A stretch of DNA of 64,000 nucleotides from Nocardioides potassii (GTDB taxonomy: Bacteria; Actinomycetota; Actinomycetes; Propionibacteriales; Nocardioidaceae): assembly GCF_021648885.1 (NCBI RefSeq), contig NZ_JAKJHZ010000010.1, positions 310,001 to 374,000 of the forward strand. The letters are read 5' to 3'. Of this stretch, positions 1-8,970 are shown one piece after another. The position numbers and the translations under genes are program-made. Each line of letters starts with the position of its first letter. Positions within the stretch are counted from its first letter, which is position 1. The notes under the pieces were generated by a model that ran no database searches, was not told where the DNA came from, and saw only the letters and a program-made list of their open reading frames with translations.

Positions 1-1058
1 ACCACGAACTTGTCGACACCCTCCTTGATGAGGGCCTCGATCACGTCGTCGTAGTCGATGCCCGCCTCGGCCAGCGCGTGCATGTGGGCGTGCGCGTCGT
101 CGTAGAACGGGCGGACCCGGTCACCGCGCACCTCGCCGTGGTCGGCGACGGCGTCGAGGGTCTTCTCCGGCATGGTGTTGACGGTGTTCTCGACGACCAG
201 GTCGACGACGTACATCGTGTCGTCGTAGTCGGGGTTCTTCACGCCCGTCGAGGCCCACAGCGGGCGCTGCTTGCGGGCACCCTCGGCCTCGAGGGCCTCC
301 CAGCGCGGCCCGCTGAAGAACTCCTCGTACATCTGGAAGGCGAGCCGGGCGTTGGCCACGCCGGCCTTGCCCTTGAGGTCGGCGGCGGTGCCCGGTCCCT
401 CGGTCATCGCGTCGAGCCGCTTGTCGATCTCGGTGTCGACGCGGGACACGAAGAACGACGCGACGGAGTGGATGTCGGCGAGGGCGTGCCCGTTGTCCTT
501 CGCCTTCTCGAGCCCGGCGACGTAGGCCTCCATCACGTTCTCGTACTGCTCGAGCCCGAAGATCAGCGTCACGTTGACCGAGATGCCGGCCCCGATGGTC
601 TCGGTGATCGCGGGCCAGCCCTCCTTGGTGCCGGGGATCTTGATCATCACGTTGGGCTCGCCGACCGTCTCGTAGAGGGTGGCGGCCTCGGTGACGGTGT
701 CGTCGGTCGAGTGCGCCAGGCCGGGGGAGACCTCGATGGAGACGCGGCCGTCGACGCCGTCGGTGGCGTCGAAGACGGGGCGCATCACCTTGCAGGCCTC
801 GCGCACGTCGTCGGTGGTGATGACCAGCGTCGCCCGGTCGACGTCGGCTCCCTCGGCGGCCAGCTCACGCACCTGCGCGTCGTAGCGCTCACCGTCGGCC
901 AGCGCGGTCTGGAAGATCGCGGGGTTGGAGGTCACTCCGACGACGTTCTTCTCCCGGACGAGCTCGGCGAGGTTGCCGGTCTCCAGGCGCTCGCGGGACA
1001 GGTCGTCGAGCCAGATGGAGACCCCGGCGTCGGCCAGGGCCTTGAGACGGTCGTTCAT
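1..1058 (-). CDS. tal: Transaldolase (partial, C-terminus beyond left edge)
   Basis: Pentose phosphate pathway enzyme that transfers a dihydroxyacetone unit from sedoheptulose 7-phosphate to glyceraldehyde 3-phosphate through a lysine Schiff base; cytosolic. About 352 residues are visible and the frame leaves the window without a stop. VTSNPAIF lies at residues 42-49 and the IKIPGT motif places the Schiff-base lysine near residue 140. The ATG is chosen because GGGAGG sits 6 bases upstream. It follows transketolase on the same strand with a 56-base gap, so the two are probably co-transcribed. The family is clear; only the extreme C-terminus is missing. Confidence 0.95.
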   Translation of the reverse strand, partial: MNDRLKALADAGVSIWLDDLSRERLETGNLAELVREKNVVGVTSNPAIFQTALADGERYDAQVRELAAEGADVDRATLVITTDDVREACKVMRPVFDATDGVDGRVSIEVSPGLAHSTDDTVTEAATLYETVGEPNVMIKIPGTKEGWPAITETIGAGISVNVTLIFGLEQYENVMEAYVAGLEKAKDNGHALADIHSVASFFVSRVDTEIDKRLDAMTEGPGTAADLKGKAGVANARLAFQMYEEFFSGPRWEALEAEGARKQRPLWASTGVKNPDYDDTMYVVDLVVENTVNTMPEKTLDAVADHGEVRGDRVRPFYDDAHAHMHALAEAGIDYDDVIEALIKEGVDKFV

Positions 1059-1114
1059 GGGCTTCCTCCCAGTGGTGGCCACGTGGTGGCCGGTTGGCGG
1101 TCGGTGTGGCGCGG

Positions 1115-3232
1115 TCAGGCGGTGACGACGGCGACGCTGTCGCGCGCGGCGTCGGCGACGGCCTCGGCCGTGATGCCGAACTCGGCGTAGATGCGGGCGT
1201 AGTCGGCGGACGCGCCGTAGTGCTCGATGGAGACGATGCGGCCGTGGTCACCGACGAGCTCGCGCCACCCCTGCTTGACGCCGGCCTCGACGGAGACGCG
1301 GGCCTTGACGGTGGGCGGCAGCACCATGTCGCGGTAGGCCTCGTCCTGGTCCTCGAACCACTCGAGGCAGGGCAGCGAGACGACCCGGGCGTCGATGCCG
1401 TCGGCTGCCAGCAGCGTGCGGGCCTCGACAGCGAGCTGCACTTCGGACCCGGTGCCGATGAGGATCACGTCGGGCGTGGCCTTCTCGGAGTCGATGAGGA
1501 CGTAGCCACCGCGCGCGACACCCTCGGTCGAGGCGAAGCCGTCCTCGCCGCGCGGGAACACCGGCACGTTCTGGCGGGTCAGCGCGAGCGCTGCCGGACG
1601 GTCGGTGTGGCCGAGGATCGTCTGCCAGGCGGCGACGGTCTCGTTGGCGTCCGCAGGCCGTACGACGTCGAGGCCGGGCATGGCGCGCAGGGCCGCGAGG
1701 TGCTCGATCGGCTGGTGGGTCGGTCCGTCCTCGCCGAGACCGATGGAGTCGTGGGTCCACACGTAGGTGACCGGCAGCCGGCTGAGCGCCGCCACGCGCA
1801 CGGAGCCGCGCATGTAGTCGGAGAAGGTGAGGAAGGTGCCGCCGAACACGCGGGTCAGGCGGTCGGCCGCGATGCCGTTCATGATCGCGCCCATGCCGTG
1901 CTCGCGGATGCCGAAGTGGAGGACCCGACCGGCGTGGGGGTCGGTGCTCCACTCACCGACCTCGGCGACCACCGGGCCGACCGACGGGGCACTGGTGATG
2001 GTCGTGTTGTTGGACCCCGCGAGGTCGGCCGAGCCGCCCCACAGCTCCGGCAGCACCGGGGCGAGCGCGTTGATGATCTTGCCGGAGGCCGAGCGCGTGG
2101 CGACGCCCTTCTCGTCGGCGTCGAACGTCGGCAGCGACTCGGCGAGGTCGGCCGGCATCTCCCGGCGCTTGAGCCGGGCGAGCAGGTCGGCCGACGCGGT
2201 GTTCTTCGACGACCAGGCGGCGAACTCCTCGTCCCACTCGGCGGCCCAGGCGGCTCCGCGCTCGCGCAGGTCGCGCGTGCGCTCGATGACGCTGGGCGGC
2301 ACCTCGAAGGTCTTGTCGGGGTCGAAGCCCAGCACCTTCTTCGTCGCGGCGACCTCGTCGGCGCCGAGCGCGCTGCCGTGGGCGGCCTCGGTGCCCTGGG
2401 CGTTGGGTGCGGGCCAGGCGATGACCGTGTCGAGAACGATGATCGACGGCTTGTCGCCGACGGTGTGTGCCTCGCGGATGGCGGCGTAGAGGGCGGCGAC
2501 GTCCTCGACGTACTCCGTGCCGCCGTTGGTCCAGTCGACGGTCTGCACGTGCCAGCCGTAGGCGGCGTAGCGGGCCGCGACGTCCTCGGTGAACGCGATG
2601 TCGGTGTCGCCCTCGATCGAGATGCGGTTGCGGTCGTAGATCATCGTCAGGTTGCCGAGCTGCTGCGTTCCCGCGATGGACGAGGCCTCGGAGCTGACGC
2701 CCTCCTCGAGGTCGCCGTCGGAGGCGAGGACGTAGACCTGGTGGTCGAACAGGCTCTCTCCCGGAGCCGCGTCGGGGTCGAGCATGCCGTGGACCCGTCG
2801 ACCGGAGAGGGCCATGCCGACGGCGTTGCCGACGCCCTGGCCGAGGGGACCGGTCGTGACCTCGACGCCGGCGGTGTGGCCGAGCTCGGGGTGGCCGGGG
2901 GTCTTCGAGCCCCAGGTGCGCAGCGCCTTGAGGTCGTCGAGCTCGAGGCCGAAGCCGCCGAGGAAGAGCTGGGTGTAGAGGGTGATCGAGCTGTGCCCGC
3001 ACGAGAGGACGAAGCGGTCGCGGCCGACCCACTCCGGGTCGGCGGGGTTGTGCCGCATGACCTTCTGGAACAGCAGGTAGGCCACCGGCGCCAGGCTCAT
3101 CGCCGTGCCGGGGTGACCGTTGCCCACCTTCTGCACCGCGTCCATCGCGAGCACGCGGGCGGTGTCGACGCCGAGCTTGTCGGTGTCGTCCCAGTCGAGG
3201 GTGGCGGGCAGGGCGGACTTCGTGGTCAACAC
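1115..3232 (-). CDS. tkt: Transketolase
   Basis: Thiamine diphosphate enzyme that moves two-carbon ketol units between sugar phosphates in the pentose phosphate pathway. The 705 residues match the full family length. GNGHPGTA (37-44) and the cofactor segment SDGDLEEG (171-178) are present, followed by the pyrimidine-binding and C-terminal domains. The start is uncertain by one codon: the frame opens GTG-TTG, and AGAGGA lies 3 bases before the GTG but 6 before the TTG at 3229, so the TTG may be the true initiator. It leads a tkt-tal pair and is divergent from ctaB. Confidence 0.96.
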   Translation of the reverse strand: MLTTKSALPATLDWDDTDKLGVDTARVLAMDAVQKVGNGHPGTAMSLAPVAYLLFQKVMRHNPADPEWVGRDRFVLSCGHSSITLYTQLFLGGFGLELDDLKALRTWGSKTPGHPELGHTAGVEVTTGPLGQGVGNAVGMALSGRRVHGMLDPDAAPGESLFDHQVYVLASDGDLEEGVSSEASSIAGTQQLGNLTMIYDRNRISIEGDTDIAFTEDVAARYAAYGWHVQTVDWTNGGTEYVEDVAALYAAIREAHTVGDKPSIIVLDTVIAWPAPNAQGTEAAHGSALGADEVAATKKVLGFDPDKTFEVPPSVIERTRDLRERGAAWAAEWDEEFAAWSSKNTASADLLARLKRREMPADLAESLPTFDADEKGVATRSASGKIINALAPVLPELWGGSADLAGSNNTTITSAPSVGPVVAEVGEWSTDPHAGRVLHFGIREHGMGAIMNGIAADRLTRVFGGTFLTFSDYMRGSVRVAALSRLPVTYVWTHDSIGLGEDGPTHQPIEHLAALRAMPGLDVVRPADANETVAAWQTILGHTDRPAALALTRQNVPVFPRGEDGFASTEGVARGGYVLIDSEKATPDVILIGTGSEVQLAVEARTLLAADGIDARVVSLPCLEWFEDQDEAYRDMVLPPTVKARVSVEAGVKQGWRELVGDHGRIVSIEHYGASADYARIYAEFGITAEAVADAARDSVAVVTA

Positions 3233-3280
3233 AGTTCCTCTCGGTGGAGTGCAACGCGGAGCACAGGCCCCTCGACTGCG

Positions 3281-3306
3281 AGCCTAGCGTCGTGGCCGAG
3301 TAGACT
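3281..3306. promoter_or_regulatory. Candidate divergent -10 boxes, tkt / ctaB
   Basis: The 182-base gap between the divergent tkt and ctaB genes holds TAGGCT on the minus strand (3281-3286) and TAGACT on the plus strand (3301-3306). Both fit the actinobacterial TANNNT hexamer, but no convincing -35 was seen. An imperfect palindrome follows at 3338-3358. This is weak evidence based on hexamers alone. Confidence 0.3.
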
Positions 3307-3414
3307 CGACCCCACCCGAGGGTGGCTCAGGACGCCGGTTCGACAGCTCGTCGAAACCCTTCGGTTCCCCCTGGTCCACGTCTCATCCCCACCCGTCCCG
3401 CGAGGTCCTCCACC

Positions 3415-4395
3415 GTGTCTTCAGCCGGTCCGCACGCCGATGCGTCTGCGCGACCGTCGGACGGTGGCGAAGGGACCGGGTCGACGTTCGACGAGACCGC
3501 GGCCAAGACCTGGCGCGACGTCGTCGGCGCCTACGTCGGGCTGACCAAGCCGCGGGTCATCGAGCTGCTCCTGCTGACGACCGTCCCGGTGATGTTCTTC
3601 GCCGAGCGGGGCATCCCTTCCCTGGGCCTGGTCGCGGCGACCGTCGTGGGTGGCGCGCTCTCCGCCGGGTCCGCGTCGGCGTACAACTGCGTCTACGACC
3701 GCGACATCGACGAGCAGATGCGGCGTACGCGTCGTCGCGCGCTGCCGCGCCACATCGTCTCGCCGGTCTCGGCCCTGGTGTTCGCCACGGTCCTCGCGGT
3801 CCTCTCGACCGTCGTCCTGGCGCTGTGGGTCAACGTGCTCTCGGCGGCGCTGTCGGTGCTCGCCAACGCGTTCTACGTGTTCGTCTACACGATGGTGCTC
3901 AAGCGCCGCACCACCCAGAACATCGTGTGGGGCGGACTGGCCGGCTGCTTCCCGGCCCTGATCGGCTGGACCGCGGTGACGGGCGAGCTCGCCTGGACGC
4001 CGGTCGTGCTGTTCCTCGTCGTCTTCTTCTGGACCCCGCCGCACACCTGGGCGCTGGCGCTGCGCTACCGCGAGGACTACCGCAACGTCGACGTCCCGAT
4101 GCTGCCGGTGGTCAAGCCGGCCGCCGAGGTGGGGCGGCAGGTGGTCGTCTACAGCTGGGTGATGGTGGCGACGTCGCTGCTGCTCTGGCCGGTCGCCGGG
4201 ACCAGCCTCGTCTACCCGGTCGCGGCCGCTGTGCTGGGCGCGGTCTTCCTCGTGGAGGCGCACCGCATGTGGTCGCGGGCGAAGTCCTCGGAGGCGCTCT
4301 CCGACATCAACCCGATGCGCCTGTTCCACGCCTCCAACCTCTACCTCTCGCTGCTCTTCGTGGCCGTCGCGCTGGACCCCCTGCTCGGACGCTGA
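3415..4395 (+). CDS. ctaB: Protoheme IX farnesyltransferase (heme O synthase)
   Basis: Membrane prenyltransferase of the UbiA superfamily that attaches a farnesyl group to heme b to make heme O, the precursor of heme A for cytochrome c oxidase. The protein has 326 residues and about nine hydrophobic segments. The aspartate-rich substrate motif around NCVYDRDIDEQ (residues 91-101) is intact. The GTG at 3415 is preferred over an in-frame GTG at 3322, because GAGG lies 9 bases upstream and the extra residues are low-complexity. Heme A synthase (6083-7018) and SURF1 (32674-33582) elsewhere in the window belong to the same pathway. Confidence 0.93.
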   Translation: MSSAGPHADASARPSDGGEGTGSTFDETAAKTWRDVVGAYVGLTKPRVIELLLLTTVPVMFFAERGIPSLGLVAATVVGGALSAGSASAYNCVYDRDIDEQMRRTRRRALPRHIVSPVSALVFATVLAVLSTVVLALWVNVLSAALSVLANAFYVFVYTMVLKRRTTQNIVWGGLAGCFPALIGWTAVTGELAWTPVVLFLVVFFWTPPHTWALALRYREDYRNVDVPMLPVVKPAAEVGRQVVVYSWVMVATSLLLWPVAGTSLVYPVAAAVLGAVFLVEAHRMWSRAKSSEALSDINPMRLFHASNLYLSLLFVAVALDPLLGR

Positions 4396-4544
4396 GACTC
4401 CCTTGACACCCCGTGCGGGGGTCGGGCGATCTCTGGACATCTTCTTGAGACCAGCCCCCGTGTTCGGGGACGTGACCGTCTCGTTCAATCGGAGGCCGGG
4501 GTGGGCACAAGGGCCTGCCCCCGACACCGGGGAGAACGAGAAGG

Positions 4545-5579
4545 ATGACTGCAGCAGCGCCACGCGCGCGCCTGTCCGAGGCACGACCGAGCGGCCGACG
4601 CCGTCCACGGGGGAGCACGGAGAACAGGGGGACCGGCCACCGCGCCGTGTCCCGGATGATGACGCTCGCCCTCGCGGTGGGCTTCGCCGTGCTGGGGGTG
4701 GCGGGGGCCGCCAGTGCCCACCACAACACCGTCACGGGCACGGTGACGTGCAAGCAGGGAGGCGGCTGGACCGTCACCTGGACCATCGCGAACAGCGAGA
4801 CCATCTCCGAGACCATCACGCAGTCCAACCGGACGGCGGTCCTGCCGGTCGGCACCGTCATCGGCGGCTCGCAGACCAGGACCGTCACCGAGACGGTGAC
4901 CACCAAGCCGACGTCCGCGATCAACCTCACCGTGCAGGGCAAGTGGGTGCGCGACGGGCAGAACATCTACTCCACCAACGGGGACTCGGTCGAGGTCGGC
5001 GAGTTCAGCGACGGCTGCAACGTCACGACCGTGACCGCGCCGTCCGTGCCCGTGGTCGACGACTGCGGTCCGGGCAACGCCCGCTTCGGCACCGTGCCGA
5101 GCGGGCCGTGGACCTCGACGTCCAACGCCGACGGCAGCCTGACGATCACCGCCGACCCGGGATACACGTTCCCGAACGGGCAGAGGAGCGTCACCTACCC
5201 CGAGCCCACGGACAGCAACGTCGCCTGCCCGACGCCGCCCACGACGAACCCGCCGGTCGTGACGCCTCCGGTGACCACGCCGCCCGAGGTCCTGCCCGCG
5301 CAGGTGCTGGTGGTCAGGGCCGGCGCGCGCCGCATCGACAAGTGCGGTCGCCAGGGTGACCTGTTCAAGGTGGCCAAGCGCGACGGCGTCGTCTACACCG
5401 CCAAGGGCAAGGCGCTCCGGCAGGGCGTGTGGCTGAAGGCCCGCACACGCACCGTCACGGTCCGTGCCACCGCCGCCGACGCGTCGTACCGGCTGCAGGG
5501 CAGGTCGGTCTGGACGCTGACGTTCACCCGCAAGGCGTGCGCGCAGGCTCCCGAGGTCGCGCCCCACACCGGGGCGTGA
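4545..5579 (+). CDS. Secreted protein ending in a PHTG-type sequence, coupled to a sortase-like gene
   Basis: Unrecognised exported protein of 344 residues. A basic N-terminus is followed by a hydrophobic segment (about 38-56) ending in ASAHH, a probable signal peptide. Threonine-rich beta-type sequence follows, with several cysteines, then a proline/threonine linker near 225-248 and a C-terminal beta domain. The last residues are VAPHTGA, resembling a sortase LPxTG-type signal, but the usual membrane segment and basic tail are missing because the stop falls right after it. The stop overlaps the ATG of the sortase-like gene. GAGAAGG precedes the ATG. The function is unknown; a sortase substrate is inferred from this layout. 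Confidence 0.75.
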   Translation: MTAAAPRARLSEARPSGRRRPRGSTENRGTGHRAVSRMMTLALAVGFAVLGVAGAASAHHNTVTGTVTCKQGGGWTVTWTIANSETISETITQSNRTAVLPVGTVIGGSQTRTVTETVTTKPTSAINLTVQGKWVRDGQNIYSTNGDSVEVGEFSDGCNVTTVTAPSVPVVDDCGPGNARFGTVPSGPWTSTSNADGSLTITADPGYTFPNGQRSVTYPEPTDSNVACPTPPTTNPPVVTPPVTTPPEVLPAQVLVVRAGARRIDKCGRQGDLFKVAKRDGVVYTAKGKALRQGVWLKARTRTVTVRATAADASYRLQGRSVWTLTFTRKACAQAPEVAPHTGA

Positions 5580-6064
5580 TGCGTCGCACCGTCGCCGCGG
5601 CCGCGCTGCTCGCGTCAGTGCTGGTGCCGGTCGGTCAGGGTGCGGCGGACGCCGCCGCCCCTGACCGGCTCACGATCGCCCGCACCGGCACCGACGCGGT
5701 CGTCGTCGAGGTGCCGACGCGCCGCGGCACCCTCGCCGTGGGATCGCGCCTGCGGGGCACGGTCTACACGTGGTCGAAGGGCGACCCACCCTGCGACCCC
5801 AGCGGCAGCACCGTGTACGCCGGTCACGCGTGGCGGGCCGGCGACGGCGTGGCCGACAGGTGGGGGAAGCTACGCAGAGGCGACCGGATCACGGTGGCCG
5901 GCTGCCGGTTCGAGGTGACGCGACGCGAGTACTGGCCCGCCTCCCGGCGGATGGGGCACCTCTACTCGGTGTCCGGGCCACCTCGGATCGTGCTTGTCGC
6001 GTGCAAGGCCGACGACTACGCCCAGCGGACCGTGGTGTTCGCCCGCAAGCTCGAACGCCGCTGA
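5579..6064 (+). CDS. Sortase-like cysteine transpeptidase (class F/E-like)
   Basis: Small exported protein of 161 residues with a signal-like N-terminus (1-25). The order of motifs matches the sortase fold: YAGHAW gives a candidate catalytic His83, LVACK gives Cys142, and DYAQRTVVFARK gives Arg150. The GDRITVAG strand between them is also typical. The short length and single N-terminal hydrophobic segment resemble class F sortases, which anchor surface proteins to peptidoglycan. LVAC in place of the common LVTC is a divergence. The start overlaps the upstream stop as TGATG, so translation is probably coupled to the secreted protein. The family call rests on motifs only. Confidence 0.7.
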   Translation: MRRTVAAAALLASVLVPVGQGAADAAAPDRLTIARTGTDAVVVEVPTRRGTLAVGSRLRGTVYTWSKGDPPCDPSGSTVYAGHAWRAGDGVADRWGKLRRGDRITVAGCRFEVTRREYWPASRRMGHLYSVSGPPRIVLVACKADDYAQRTVVFARKLERR

Positions 6065-6082
6065 CCCCTGCCGACAACGGGA

Positions 6083-7018
6083 TCAGGGGAGGCGGGTGGC
6101 CGCCCTCGGCTGTTCCTGCCCGTCCGCGCGCGCCTCGTGGCGCGCGTGGTGGGGCAGGACGGCCAGGGCGATCCGCGCCAGTCCCGCCGCGAGCAGGCCG
6201 GCCCCGAGCATGTGCAGGGCGACGAGGGCGACGGGCAGGTCGAGCCAGTACTGCGTCCACCCCAGCACGCCCTGCGCGACCTCGATGAGGAGCACGAGCC
6301 CGGTGACCCGGGCGAGCCACGGGTGGCCGCCCCGCACGGCGACGGCGAGCAGCGCGACCGTGAGCGCCACGAGGGCGTAGACGGCGTACGCGTGCAGGTG
6401 GGACACCGTCGCCGGGTCGAGGCCGTTGCGCGGCGACTCGGTGTCACCCGCGTGGGGGCCGGCGCCCGTCACCACGGTGCCGAGGTAGAGCACGACCCAG
6501 CCGACGGCGAGCGTCGCCCAGGCCAGCGCCCGGGGCAGGGGAGGTGCCGGCGCCCGGTCGGGGCTGCGCAGCTCGTCGACCAGCGCGACGCAGACCATGA
6601 TCATCGCCATCGACAGCAGGAAGTGGCCCGACACGATCCACGGGTTGAGGTCGGTCAGCACCGTGATCCCGCCGATGACCGCCTGGAGCGGGATGCCGAG
6701 GCCGATGACGAGCGAGAGCCGCGTCGCGCGACGGTGGGCGGCGCCCAGTGCGGCGAGGAAGCACAGCACGGCGACGGCCGCGAGCGCGAAGGTCAGCATG
6801 CGGTTGCCGAACTCGATCACGCCGTGGACCCCGAGCTCGCCGTGCGCGACGTAGGACTCGTCCGAGCAGCGGGGCCAGGTCGGGCAGCCGAGGCCGGAGC
6901 CGGTGAGGCGTACGGCGCCGCCCGTCACCACGATGCCGATGTTGGCGACGAGGTTGGCCAGGGCCAGGGGCCACAGGTAGCGGGCCAGCCGGTCGAGCAG
7001 CGTCTGGAGCACGGTCAC
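6083..7018 (-). CDS. ctaA: Heme A synthase (COX15/CtaA family)
   Basis: Membrane monooxygenase that oxidises the C8 methyl of heme O to give heme A for cytochrome oxidase. The 311 residues form about eight membrane segments. Candidate heme-ligand histidines lie at 65, 132, 207/209 and 269 in the expected repeated arrangement, and the Cys45/Cys51 pair of GCPTWPRC matches the extracellular disulfide loop of Bacillus-type CtaA. The GTG overlaps the TGA of the upstream ABC permease (GTGA), so it is the third gene of a tightly coupled operon with the exporter. Confidence 0.93.
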   Translation of the reverse strand: MTVLQTLLDRLARYLWPLALANLVANIGIVVTGGAVRLTGSGLGCPTWPRCSDESYVAHGELGVHGVIEFGNRMLTFALAAVAVLCFLAALGAAHRRATRLSLVIGLGIPLQAVIGGITVLTDLNPWIVSGHFLLSMAMIMVCVALVDELRSPDRAPAPPLPRALAWATLAVGWVVLYLGTVVTGAGPHAGDTESPRNGLDPATVSHLHAYAVYALVALTVALLAVAVRGGHPWLARVTGLVLLIEVAQGVLGWTQYWLDLPVALVALHMLGAGLLAAGLARIALAVLPHHARHEARADGQEQPRAATRLP

Positions 7019-7797
7019 TCCCACCTGAAGGTCCGGGCCGTCAGTGCGGTGCCGAGGGCGGCCCAGACGGCGAGCACGAGCAGGGAGCGCCCGTCCACGG
7101 CAGCGTCGACCAGCGCCGCGCGCATCGCGTCGCCGAGCGCGGCCGAGGGGAGCCACTGGATGACGGACCCCGCAGAGCCGTACGTCGACGTCGGCAGCAC
7201 GACGCCGCCGCCGGCCATCAGCAGCAGGTAGACGAGGTTGGCGAGGGCCAGCGTCGCCTCGGCTCGCAGCACGCCGGCGACGAACAGGCCGAGCGCGGCG
7301 AACGCAGCGGTCCCGACAGCGACGGCGAGCACGAGCCCGAGGGCCGAGGTGGGCGGGTGGTCGAGCGCGGGCCGCCAGCCGAGGGCGAGGCCGACGACGA
7401 CGAGCACCACGAGCTGCAGGGCGACGACGTTGAGCAGTGCCACGACCTTGCCGAGCAGCAGGCCGTGACGGGGCAGGGGCGACGCCCCCAGCAGCTTGAT
7501 GACGCCGTAGCGGCGCTCGAAGCCGGTCGCGATGGCGACGGAGGTGAAGGCGGTGGACATGACCGCGAGCGCCAGCACGCCGGGCGTGAGGACGTCGACC
7601 GGCCGGTGGCCCTGGAGGTCGAGGCCGAGCCGGTCCGCCCCGGCCACACCACCCACGAGGACGATGACGGGGATGACGACGGCGAGCAGGAGCTGCTCGC
7701 CGTTGCGCAGCATCAGCCGCGCCTCCATCCGGGCCTGGGCGAGCACCATCCGCGAGAGGGGTGCGCCGCCGGGCGCCGGGGTGAAGGTCGCGCTCAC
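7015..7797 (-). CDS. ABC-2 type transporter permease
   Basis: Membrane subunit of an exporter, 260 residues, with about six hydrophobic segments in the ABC-2 arrangement and a cytoplasmic N-terminus. It is paired with the ATPase upstream through a GTGA stop-start overlap at 7794-7797, and with ctaA downstream through another. The homologous pair sits beside ctaA in mycobacteria, from memory, which suggests a link to heme or oxidase biogenesis, but the substrate cannot be read from the sequence. Confidence 0.85.
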   Translation of the reverse strand: MSATFTPAPGGAPLSRMVLAQARMEARLMLRNGEQLLLAVVIPVIVLVGGVAGADRLGLDLQGHRPVDVLTPGVLALAVMSTAFTSVAIATGFERRYGVIKLLGASPLPRHGLLLGKVVALLNVVALQLVVLVVVGLALGWRPALDHPPTSALGLVLAVAVGTAAFAALGLFVAGVLRAEATLALANLVYLLLMAGGGVVLPTSTYGSAGSVIQWLPSAALGDAMRAALVDAAVDGRSLLVLAVWAALGTALTARTFRWE

Positions 7798-8732
7798 GGC
7801 GTGAGCTCCCGTCCGGTGAGGTCGAGGAAGACGTCCTCGAGGTTGCGCTGGCCCAGGTTGAGCGTCTCGGGGAGGACGTCGTGCTCCTCGCACCACCGCG
7901 AGACCCGCCCGAGGGTCATCGAGTCGGCCGGGCCGTGGACCAGCATGCTGACCTCGTCGAGCTGGCGGACCTCGGTCCCCGGACCGAGCTCGGCGCGCAG
8001 CGACTCGGGAGCACCGTCCGGGAAGGGGCGGTTGACGACGAGCCGGATGGTCGCGGACCGGCCCTCGCGGGTCAGCTCGCCCGGGGTCCCGGTGGCGATG
8101 ACGCGTCCGCGGTCGATGATGTGGATCCGGTCGGCCAGGTGCTCGGCCTCGTCCATGTGGTGCGTCGTCAGCACGACGGTGACCCCGTCGGCCCGCACCT
8201 CCTCGAGCAGCTCCCAGGTCGTGCGCCGCGCCTGCGGGTCCATGCCGGCGGTCGGCTCGTCGACGAAGACCAGCTCGGGCCGCCCGACCAGCGCGATCGC
8301 CAGGCCGAGCCGCTGCTGCTGGCCACCCGACAGGCGGCGGTAGGGCGTGCGGCCGCAGTCGCCCAGCCCGAGCCGCTCGCCGAGCATCCTCGTGTCCAGC
8401 GGCCGCGCGTGCAGGGAGGCCATGTGCTCGAGCATCTCCTCGGCCCGCACGCCGCTCCACGCACCGCCGGCCTGCAGCATCACGCCGATCCGGGGGAGGA
8501 GCTCGGCACGGTCGCGCTGCGGGTCGAGACCGAGCACGCGGACCGTGCCCTGCTGGGGCGCGCGGTAGCCCTCGCACGTCTCCAGCGTCGTGGTCTTGCC
8601 GGCGCCGTTGGGCCCGAGGACGGCGGTGATGGTCCCGCGGGCCACCTCGAGCGAGAGCCCGTCGACGGCCACCTTGTCGCCGTACCGCATCACCAGGCCG
8701 TCGACCGAGACGGCGGGCGCGGCGGTGGACAC
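7794..8732 (-). CDS. ABC transporter ATP-binding protein
   Basis: Nucleotide-binding subunit of the exporter whose permease follows directly. It has 312 residues with Walker A GPNGAGKTT (40-48), signature LSGGQQQR (134-141), Walker B VFVDEPT near 155-161 and a switch-region THH. The C-terminal 90 residues are the extra domain common in ABC-2 drug-type ATPases. The GTG start has no Shine-Dalgarno but follows TAGACT by 6 bases, which points to a leaderless mRNA. It is the first gene of the ATPase-permease-ctaA operon. Confidence 0.93.
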   Translation of the reverse strand: MSTAAPAVSVDGLVMRYGDKVAVDGLSLEVARGTITAVLGPNGAGKTTTLETCEGYRAPQQGTVRVLGLDPQRDRAELLPRIGVMLQAGGAWSGVRAEEMLEHMASLHARPLDTRMLGERLGLGDCGRTPYRRLSGGQQQRLGLAIALVGRPELVFVDEPTAGMDPQARRTTWELLEEVRADGVTVVLTTHHMDEAEHLADRIHIIDRGRVIATGTPGELTREGRSATIRLVVNRPFPDGAPESLRAELGPGTEVRQLDEVSMLVHGPADSMTLGRVSRWCEEHDVLPETLNLGQRNLEDVFLDLTGRELTP

Positions 8733-8738
8733 CTCGTC

Positions 8739-8744
8739 AGTCTA
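8739..8744 (-). promoter_or_regulatory. -10 hexamer TAGACT, leaderless ABC ATPase gene
   Basis: Minus-strand TAGACT ends 6 bases before the GTG at 8732, so transcription should begin at or next to the start codon. Confidence 0.6.
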
Positions 8745-8970
8745 GGGAGGGTCCCCGAGGACCACCGCCGCGGTGGCGGCGAGACGCTCGTCACCCGTGG
8801 GGTACACCCGTAGGTATCGATTTGTCACCGCTTCGTCGCTTTTCGTCCCGCTGCTCTTGACTGTGGCCGTCCCATGGCCTTCTGTGATCTGGCTCGCACC
8901 CAGACCGCGATCCGGTCGTGCGCGCCGACGGCGAGCCGTTCGCCGTGTCCGTACACCTCGGAGGAAATAC

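Noticed and set aside
5560..5600. Programmed -1 frameshift joining the secreted protein to the sortase-like protein
   Set aside because: Possible at GGGG, but no slippery heptamer or downstream pseudoknot is evident, and the fused product would place arginines before rather than after the hydrophobic segment.
8857..8886. TTGACT as -35 of the subtilase gene
   Set aside because: At 17 or 18 bases downstream there is no TANNNT hexamer, so no promoter can be supported there.
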